A stretch of 64,000 bases of DNA from Streptomyces sp. HUAS CB01. Its GTDB lineage: Bacteria > Actinomycetota > Actinomycetes > Streptomycetales > Streptomycetaceae. This document shows, in pieces, positions 55,036 through 61,444 of this stretch. Numbering within the stretch: position 1 is the first letter of the stretch; every line of letters begins with the position of its first letter. A model generated the notes under the pieces. It saw only the letters and a list, made by a program, of their open reading frames with translations. It was not told the DNA's origin and ran no database searches. The stretch is taken from positions 6,665,501 through 6,729,500 of the forward strand of contig NZ_CP129137.1 in NCBI RefSeq assembly GCF_030406905.1, read 5' to 3'. Position numbers and translations under genes: made by a program.

Positions 55036-55449
55036 GGCGGCACTCCCGTGACGTAGCGGACAACTTCCGCCGCCACACCTCCCAGCCCCGCGAACCAACA
55101 CCGGCCCACCGGCAAACCATCCCCGTGACACGCCCGGTCAAATGGACCGGCCTGTGCGAGAACCACACCTCGAACCACGCCAGCTGCCTGCCGTGTCACA
55201 ACGGATGCGGCACCGGAATCGAACATGAAATGACTCCAGGGCCCGGTCCAGCTGCATGACGGAATTGAGACGAGTGGACCGGGCCTGGCTCACCCCTGGC
55301 CCGGCGCGGGCTCGCCGCCACAGCCAGCCGTGCACCACCGGTCACCGGCGCCAACGCGCCAGGGGCGCGGCAACCCAGGGCCAGTGAACTCTCTATGAGC
55401 CCATGTCAGCACGAGCAGCAGAGCCCTGGGACCCGGCGCCGCACCCGCC
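55036..55449. promoter_or_regulatory. divergent control region with an inverted repeat
   Basis: Lies between the HTH gene (minus) and the methyltransferase pair (plus). Arms 55236-55250 and 55275-55288 are complementary over 14 bp with one bulged base, around a 24-nt centre; the core is GCCCGGTCCA/TGGACCGGGC. A third related copy, TGGACCGGCCTG, is at 55143-55154. This looks like a set of operator half-sites, or an RNA hairpin. Confidence 0.5.
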
Positions 55450-56112
55450 ATGACCCACCAGGCACCCCTTGGCAACACCCCCGGCCACAACAGTCCGCTC
55501 CCCACCACCGTCTGGCTCCCGGACGCCGACGAGCCCAACACCGCCCCGATCCCGGGATGCGTCCTGCCGGCCTGGGCCCTCGACAAAGTCCGCACCGACT
55601 TCGTCGGGCACCCCGGGCACCAGCCCGTGCCCCTGCTGAAGATCGCAATCCGCGACATGGGCCCGGGCGCCACCGCCCGCATCCCCACCACCGCCTTCAC
55701 CACTCACACGGCACAGGGCGACGCCCCCCAGCGCATGCGGATCCTCCTCGCGGAAATCCACCCCGACGCCTACCCCGTTCCCGGAGAACCCCTGTCGTCA
55801 TCCGCCCCCGACGTGCCCGGTATTGCGGAGGACGGCTGGCCGGGCTTCTTTTACCACGCCCACCGACTCCTCCCCGACAACGGCCACCTGCTGCTCGCCA
55901 CCCGCCAGCGCAGGGACTCCGGACGACTCACCGACCCGCTAGGAGCCCTCATCGCCGCTGCCCGCACCGCAGGCTTCCGCTACCTCCAGCACATCGTGGT
56001 CGCCTACGCCCGCCCGGACGGCGACGGACTCGTCCCCGTGCCGCCCGCGGATGCCTCACCCGGCGTCGCCCATTGCGACGTGATCGCCCTCTCCGTCATC
56101 CGCCACAAGTAG
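55450..56112 (+). CDS. degenerate methyltransferase-like companion protein
   Basis: 220 aa. The C-terminal half matches the tail of class I DNA methyltransferases: HRLLPDNGHLLLATRQRRDS, GRLTDPLGALIAAARTAGFR, YLQHIVVAYARPDGDGLVPV. This is parallel to the next gene's RRVLRPGGTIVVTTRPWREH, GELIDLPSAVLGAGKAAGLQ. But the SAM-binding DPxxGxGTT and catalytic SPPY motifs are both missing. It is therefore probably a non-catalytic partner or regulator of the methyltransferase 21 bp downstream. The opening segment (TTVWLPDADEPNTAPIPGCV) is unrecognised. The gap upstream has no clear ribosome site for the ATG. Confidence 0.6.
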   Translation: MTHQAPLGNTPGHNSPLPTTVWLPDADEPNTAPIPGCVLPAWALDKVRTDFVGHPGHQPVPLLKIAIRDMGPGATARIPTTAFTTHTAQGDAPQRMRILLAEIHPDAYPVPGEPLSSSAPDVPGIAEDGWPGFFYHAHRLLPDNGHLLLATRQRRDSGRLTDPLGALIAAARTAGFRYLQHIVVAYARPDGDGLVPVPPADASPGVAHCDVIALSVIRHK

Positions 56113-56133
56113 CCAACCAGAGGAGAAGCGCCC

Positions 56134-57000
56134 GTGACCCACTCAGCATCGGTGTGGAACACCGCCCCCACATCCGCCCCCAAGCAACGCAAGAGAAACT
56201 ACGTCCCCGGCTCGGCCGCCCACCCGGCCAAGATGCTCCCCCAGATCGCCGCCCACGCAATCTCCACCTACACCCGCCCCGGCGACCTCGTGCTGGACCC
56301 GATGTGCGGCATCGGCACCACCCTCGTCGAGGCGATCCGCCTCGGCCGCCCGGCCCTCGGTACGGAGTACGAACCCCGCTGGGCCGCACTCGCCAGTGCC
56401 AATGCCCGCCACGTCATGAACGCGACCGGAACCGGACGAGGTGAAGTCGTCTGCGGCGACGCACGGCGCCTGACCACCCTCATCGACAAACAGCACCACG
56501 GCAAGGTCGCCCTCGTCGTCACCTCACCCCCCTACGGCAACTCCGTTCACGGACAGGTCCGCTCCACCAAGGAAACCGGCAACCCCGGCGTGCTGAAGAA
56601 GGACCACCGCTACAGCCACGACCCGTCCAACCTCGCCCATGTCTCCACCGACCAGTTGCTGGAAGCCTTCACCGAGATCCTCACCCAGTGCCGAAGGGTG
56701 CTGCGACCCGGCGGCACCATTGTTGTCACCACCCGCCCATGGCGCGAGCACGGTGAACTCATCGACCTCCCCTCGGCCGTTCTGGGCGCCGGCAAGGCGG
56801 CCGGACTGCAACCGACTGAACGCTGCGTCGCACTCCTGGCCGGCATCCGCAACGGCAGGGTGATCAACCGCCCATCCTTCTTCCAGATGAAGAACGTGCG
56901 CGACGCTCGCCGCGTCGGCATCCCTCAGTGCGTCATCCAGCACGAAGACGTCCTCGTCTTCGCGCGACCCCAATCGCGCACAGGACCCGCGCACAGGTAG
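56134..57000 (+). CDS. SPPY-type DNA methyltransferase
   Basis: 288 aa starting at GTG or the ATG-like MTHSAS with GAGGAGAAG upstream. Motifs: HPAKMLPQIAAHAISTYTRP, LVLDPMCGIGTTLVEAIRLG (SAM binding), ALGTEYEPRW and VVTSPPYGNSVHG (catalytic), then VLRPGGTIVVTTRPW. The order DPxxGxGTT before TSPPY is read here as a beta-type or permuted N4-cytosine/N6-adenine enzyme. No cognate nuclease is adjacent, so it may be an anti-restriction or regulatory methylase of the mobile element. Confidence 0.8.
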   Translation: MTHSASVWNTAPTSAPKQRKRNYVPGSAAHPAKMLPQIAAHAISTYTRPGDLVLDPMCGIGTTLVEAIRLGRPALGTEYEPRWAALASANARHVMNATGTGRGEVVCGDARRLTTLIDKQHHGKVALVVTSPPYGNSVHGQVRSTKETGNPGVLKKDHRYSHDPSNLAHVSTDQLLEAFTEILTQCRRVLRPGGTIVVTTRPWREHGELIDLPSAVLGAGKAAGLQPTERCVALLAGIRNGRVINRPSFFQMKNVRDARRVGIPQCVIQHEDVLVFARPQSRTGPAHR

Positions 57001-57120
57001 CAACGCAGCACAGAGACCCTGACCGAGAAACAGACACGGCAGAGCGCGCAACGCCTACTCCCGCTCTAGAGAGGGCCGGGCAGCGAGGTACACCCTCAGC
57101 AGAAGCGAGCGCAGAGAAGG

Positions 57121-57144
57121 GCCGGGGCGCAAACGCGCCCCGGC
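57121..57144. terminator. perfect 10-bp hairpin between convergent genes
   Basis: GCCGGGGCGC (57121-57130) pairs exactly with GCGCCCCGGC (57135-57144) around the tetraloop AAAC. It lies between the methyltransferase (plus) and the small gene at 57155 (minus), so it probably terminates both. Confidence 0.75.
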
Positions 57145-57154
57145 CCCGGTCGGA

Positions 57155-57325
57155 TCACCTCGCGCGGCGGTCCCGCTGCCGTACGGTCCTCAGCCCGGTC
57201 AGCGCGTCGCCGACGCGTTGTTGGGGGATGCCGGTTACGCGGGGGATCGCGGTGTCGTTGTGGTTGCCGGTCAGATAGTCATCGGGCCGGAGCAATTCGT
57301 CGTCATGGTCGCGGTGGGCATGCAT
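57155..57325 (-). CDS. small His/Asp-rich N-terminus protein
   Basis: 56 aa from the ATG at 57325 with AAGGGA 9 nt upstream. Begins MHAHRDHDDELLRPDDYLTG and continues NHNDTAIPRVTGIPQQRVGD, ending in basic residues (RTVRQRDRRAR). The last 35 residues could be a short helix-turn-helix. No family recognised. Confidence 0.5.
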   Translation of the reverse strand: MHAHRDHDDELLRPDDYLTGNHNDTAIPRVTGIPQQRVGDALTGLRTVRQRDRRAR

Positions 57326-58515
57326 GATCGCTGTCCCTTCAAGGGGCGTGATGGGGGAGGGGAGCGACCGGGGTGGGGTGCCGTTCCCCATCCCCGATCA
57401 AGAACAACGATACAGCGACTCGTGACAATGGGTTGGTGGCGCGCCGTGGTCCGGAGCGCTCAATACCCTTCTCTGTCACGCGAAATGTGGGGACGATGTC
57501 CCCGTCGTACGCCAGCGTCGACGGAATTGAGCCGGGTCGGCCCGCATCTGTCGCCTCACGGCGCAACGTCGCATCCCCGCTTTTGGGTGGAGTGCGCCCG
57601 CTGCGGCTCCCGTTGGCAGTCGTCCCCACCGCTTCTGCAGTCGGGAACGCGGTGATCCCGTTCATGGCCGGCATGCTCGAGCGGTCTGGTCGCGTGCTGC
57701 AGCGTTTCCCTGTATCTACGTGTGTGAGGCGTTCCTGATGCCTCAAGTCGAGCCTGTTGTGTCGCTGGGCCGAAGTTCCGCGGTCGGAATTGCCCATGGC
57801 TGCCTGCTCTTGGCCTGAGTGACGGTCAGGTATCTGCAGCCTCCAGCCGCGCCTGCGCCGAGAGGCGTGAAGTAGCCGACTGTTCGCGAATGATTAGAAC
57901 GTGACAGCTCATTGGCTCGAAAAGATCAGTTGAGTGGCAAGAAGTGATCATTGCGGAGTTTTGTGCATGCCGGGTAGGGTTCCGATGACCAGCTTGACCG
58001 GGTACGTGCCGGAGGGGACCGGCGAGGTGTTGACCGCACTTCGCTCCGGGCCGTGCGCGCACCGGAGCACGTTCGTAAGACCGGGGGGAACTGTGAGCTA
58101 TCAGTCCGTGCGTGGCTACTTCGCGACAGTCGCATCCATCGTTGAGTCGCCGTGCGGGCGCCGATGCTGCGCCGCCGAATTGCACCTCCGCACGAACTGA
58201 AGTCCCAACCCTGGCCCAGAGGTCTCTGCCCGTAAGCCTCCTGTGGAATACGGTGCGGCACGCCTCTGCTTGGCGGCGCAGGGTTCATCTCCCCGGTCGG
58301 CTGTGGATGTGCGCGATCGACGCCCGAGTGAGCTTCTGCCATGAGGGGACTCCCTGAGAGCCAGGAGCCGCAGGCCTGCCTGCCGGCCCGCCTCGGGAGC
58401 TGTCCAATCACGGTTGACCCCCGTCACCTTCTTCAACTGTCCATGCCCGCTTGCTCTTCGAATGCGGGCGCGTTGTGTCGTCGATTCGCGACGGCGGAGA
58501 GGTTTTGGCATCAGC
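57326..58515. other. 1.19-kb stretch without a recognised gene
   Basis: Marks the join between the conjugation module and the ALF-repeat genes. Short open frames on both strands show no family-like sequence or good ribosome sites. 57.89-57.97 kb is A/T-rich and may be an old element end. GCCCGC/GCGGGC (58445-58469) forms a small hairpin ahead of the first ALF gene. No integrase, attachment repeat or tRNA was found. Confidence 0.5.
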
Positions 58516-60138
58516 ATGAATACCAAGTACTTGGCTTCCTCGCGGAAGCGTCGGATCGTCACACGCGGGCTGGTGACCGCTACCGCACTTGCAGCGGTCA
58601 GCGGCGCGGTCGTGCCCAGTACCGCCGTGGCCGACGATCCTGCCGGTGCGGCGGAAGTGACGGCTCGGGCGGCGGGAATCGGTACCACCGACACGCAGCG
58701 GGTCGAGGCCGCGGCCGTGGTCGGGCTGGATCCGACGGCGGACGTCCTCCTGTTCAGTGACTACGACTTCATCCACGCGCTCTGGCAGAAGGCCAGAGAC
58801 GCGGGTGAGAGACTCGACGCGGTTCGGACAGCGGCAGAGCAGGCCATGGCCAGCACAGCAGCCGAAGACCACGTGCGTTTCATCGTCACGGGCATCCACG
58901 AGGCGCACAGGCTCGATCAGCAGCGCGAGCGGGACAAGGCCGAGGAAGAGCGTGTCACCCGGCTCGCCAGGACACAGGTGTTGCTGGCCATCGGTATCCC
59001 CAGCAGCCCTGAACTTCGGGGCCTGACGGACGACAACTTCATCCGTACGGTCGCCAGGCATTCCGCGGCCGGCCCCGAGGTGCGGGCCGCGGCGCTCAAG
59101 GCATTGGCCGGCGAGGCGGCGGACTGGCGAGAGTTCATCATCAACGGTGCCCGGGAGGCCCACAAGCGGGACGTGGCCAGGGAGCTGGCGGAACTGGAGG
59201 AGCAGAACCGCAAGGAGGCCGAGCGCCGCAAGGAACTCGCAGCCCGCCACAGCACGGCCGCCCTCTTCCGCATCACGCCCTCCGAGGCGATGCTCGCGCT
59301 GACCGACGACAACTTCCTCCGCGAGCTTCTGCGCCTGGCCCCCGGAGACCTCAAGGGGACCGAGCTGCTCACGGCCGCTCAGCGCGCGGTCCTGAGCTCG
59401 AACGCCGCGGACTGGAAAGCGTTCATCTACACCGGAGCCGACGCCGCGTTCAAGCGTGACGACGAAAACCGCCGCAAGAAGCTCGCCGAGGCCAACCGCA
59501 AGCTCGCCCTGCAGATCCAGGCTGCGGCAGAGAACAGCGGCGTGAACCCCAATCTGGCCGCTGCCGCAAATAAGGTACTGGCCGGGACCGATGACACCGC
59601 CGTTGCAGAATTCCTCAAGGAAGACACGCAGTACCGGCTCAAGCGCCAGTCCCTGAGGGTACGGGACACCACTGAGTACGCGCGCCAGACCGACGCAGAC
59701 CGCGGGCGGGTGACTCTGAGCAGCTCGATCAACAGCAGCAGCGTGCTGGCCGACCGTGAGGACGCCACCTGGGTCATCGTGCCGTCCCTCGCGAACGAGC
59801 CCGGCTGCTACTCCTTCGAGTCCGTGCGCAAGCCCGGCTACTACCTCAGGAGCGGCAAGGTCGAGCAGAACGCGCTTCGGGTGGAGATCGCTGCCGACGA
59901 CCGGAGCAGTGTCTTCCGCAAGAGCGCCACGTGGTGTGTCCGCCCCGCCCCAAGGCCGGTGCAGGGTGGTGTGGGTTTCACACAGGCGGCTGGGTCGGGC
60001 GTGAACTGGCTCTCGCCCACGACGAAGGACGTCTACGCCCGCTCCACCTTCGCCTTCCCCCTGCCTGGGAGCGCCGACGGAGAGGCTCGGAGCATCCGTC
60101 TTGCAGCCTGGCGCATCCTGCCGCCGCTGGCGCGTTGA
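58516..60138 (+). CDS. secreted ALF-repeat protein with AbfB-type domain
   Basis: 540 aa from the ATG at 58516 (MNTKYLASSRKRRIVTRGLV); the frame upstream is non-coding in character. A twin-basic signal peptide ends at STAVADD. Several ALF repeats follow (VRAAALKALAGEAADWREFI; AAQRAVLSSNAADWKAFIYT; AANKVLAGTDDTAVAEFLKE), each a short Ala-rich helix pair, linked by heptad-like segments. The last 150 residues match an AbfB/CBM42-like carbohydrate-binding module (GCYSFESVRKPGYYLRSGKV, RSSVFRKSATWCV). Likely cell-surface or polysaccharide-binding; no toxin domain is seen. Confidence 0.78.
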   Translation: MNTKYLASSRKRRIVTRGLVTATALAAVSGAVVPSTAVADDPAGAAEVTARAAGIGTTDTQRVEAAAVVGLDPTADVLLFSDYDFIHALWQKARDAGERLDAVRTAAEQAMASTAAEDHVRFIVTGIHEAHRLDQQRERDKAEEERVTRLARTQVLLAIGIPSSPELRGLTDDNFIRTVARHSAAGPEVRAAALKALAGEAADWREFIINGAREAHKRDVARELAELEEQNRKEAERRKELAARHSTAALFRITPSEAMLALTDDNFLRELLRLAPGDLKGTELLTAAQRAVLSSNAADWKAFIYTGADAAFKRDDENRRKKLAEANRKLALQIQAAAENSGVNPNLAAAANKVLAGTDDTAVAEFLKEDTQYRLKRQSLRVRDTTEYARQTDADRGRVTLSSSINSSSVLADREDATWVIVPSLANEPGCYSFESVRKPGYYLRSGKVEQNALRVEIAADDRSSVFRKSATWCVRPAPRPVQGGVGFTQAAGSGVNWLSPTTKDVYARSTFAFPLPGSADGEARSIRLAAWRILPPLAR

Positions 60139-60186
60139 TTTGTCCGAATGAACGAGGGCTCATACACCGTCGTGAAGGGGAACAGA

Positions 60187-61302
60187 ATGATGGGAGGCTT
60201 TGCGAGGCGTGGCATGAAACATCGGAGGTGGGTCACGTCTGGGATGGCAATCGGCGCGCTGGCCTTCAGCGGCGCGCTCGCCGACGCGGCGCCTGCCCAG
60301 GCACAGACCGCGACAGTTGCCGATCCGGCCGGGCCCCCGTCCCAGGTGGTGACCGCTGCTGCCGATGAGGCGCGGGAACATGTGCTGCGCCTGGCGAAGT
60401 CGGGGTTGCCTGCGGAGATCCGTACGTCGGCGTGGAACGCATTGCGCAGCACGCGCGGTGATGCGGCAATTGCGGAATGGTTGGCCCCCGGGGGCGGATA
60501 CGACTCGGCGAAGCAGCGCTTGCGTGATGCCCGGTTGCGCAACCGGGCGTTCTGCGAACGGGTGGTCAGCACGCATCCGGTCGGGTTCTCGCCGGAAGTT
60601 CGCACTGCCGCGGAACGGGCGATGAAGGGCACTGATGCCGATCGGGCCGCGTTCGTGAAGTCCGGTTACGCGGAGGCGCAGCAGCGTGACCGCACCGTAC
60701 GGGACAACAATGCGCAGCATCGTCTGGAGGTCGCCGAGCGGGACCGTGCCTTCGTTCGGAGGCTTGCGGAGAGCGAACCGGGCGAGCAGGTGAGGGTCGC
60801 CGCGCAGTGGGCGCTGCGCGCCGGATCCACGGATGCGGACATCGCGGAATTCTTCGGCTACGGCTGGGCGACGGGTGCCGCGTTGGACGTGGAGGCATAC
60901 CGTCTACGGGTGGTGGACGCGGAAGTGCGACGTCACCACGTCCTGTCACTGTTGATCGCACAAGCGGTGTCCGCCGAGGACGCATTGAGGACGGCAGCGG
61001 ACGCGGCGAAGGCACGGGCCGAGGCCGAGCGGGCCTGGAAGGCCGTGGCCGACCACGCGGACAGTGCACACAAAGCGTGGCTCGCCGAGCAGGAGACAGC
61101 CCGCGTGCAAGCGGAGAACTGGCAGAACATCGCCCGGCAATCCAAAGAGAGCGCCGACAGCATCTGGAAGCACATCACCCTCCCGGCCGAGGCCCGTCAC
61201 GCCGACTGGGCCGAGGAACACTCTGAGGCCGCCATAACGGCCGCCTTCTGGAAGGACATGGCCGACCGGGCCACGGACAGCGAGAAGCGCGTAAAGGGCT
61301 GA
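60187..61302 (+). CDS. secreted ALF-repeat protein
   Basis: 371 aa from the ATG at 60187, preceded by AAGGGGA; an earlier in-frame ATG at 60148 lacks a site. Signal peptide through LADAAPAQAQ. ALF repeats: IRTSAWNALRSTRGDAAIAE, VRTAAERAMKGTDADRAAFV, VRVAAQWALRAGSTDADIAE. The C-terminal 130 residues are coiled-coil (AADAAKARAEAERAWKAVAD) with no catalytic domain. It lies 48 bp after the first ALF gene and is probably co-transcribed with it. Confidence 0.78.
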   Translation: MMGGFARRGMKHRRWVTSGMAIGALAFSGALADAAPAQAQTATVADPAGPPSQVVTAAADEAREHVLRLAKSGLPAEIRTSAWNALRSTRGDAAIAEWLAPGGGYDSAKQRLRDARLRNRAFCERVVSTHPVGFSPEVRTAAERAMKGTDADRAAFVKSGYAEAQQRDRTVRDNNAQHRLEVAERDRAFVRRLAESEPGEQVRVAAQWALRAGSTDADIAEFFGYGWATGAALDVEAYRLRVVDAEVRRHHVLSLLIAQAVSAEDALRTAADAAKARAEAERAWKAVADHADSAHKAWLAEQETARVQAENWQNIARQSKESADSIWKHITLPAEARHADWAEEHSEAAITAAFWKDMADRATDSEKRVKG

Positions 61303-61364
61303 CCCGAGGGCCCGGCGCACTTCACCGAGCCCAGCGCTGCCGAACCGCAGCCACGGCCCGACCT

Positions 61365-61398
61365 GGCCCCCCTGCTCACGCAACCAGGGCAGGGGGCC
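61365..61398 (+). terminator. hairpin between second and third ALF genes
   Basis: GGCCCCCCTG (61365-61374) pairs with CAGGGGGCC (61390-61398) with one bulged C and a 15-nt loop, followed by TTCTC. A reasonable terminator, so the third ALF gene probably has its own promoter. Confidence 0.6.
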
Positions 61399-61444
61399 TT
61401 CTCATGTCGCTTCCTCTACTCATCGATCTATCAAAGGAGTTCTC

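Noticed and set aside
57326..58515. Attachment site or integrase remnant at the end of the conjugation module
   Set aside because: No tRNA, no integrase motif and no direct repeat shared with the other end could be found by eye.
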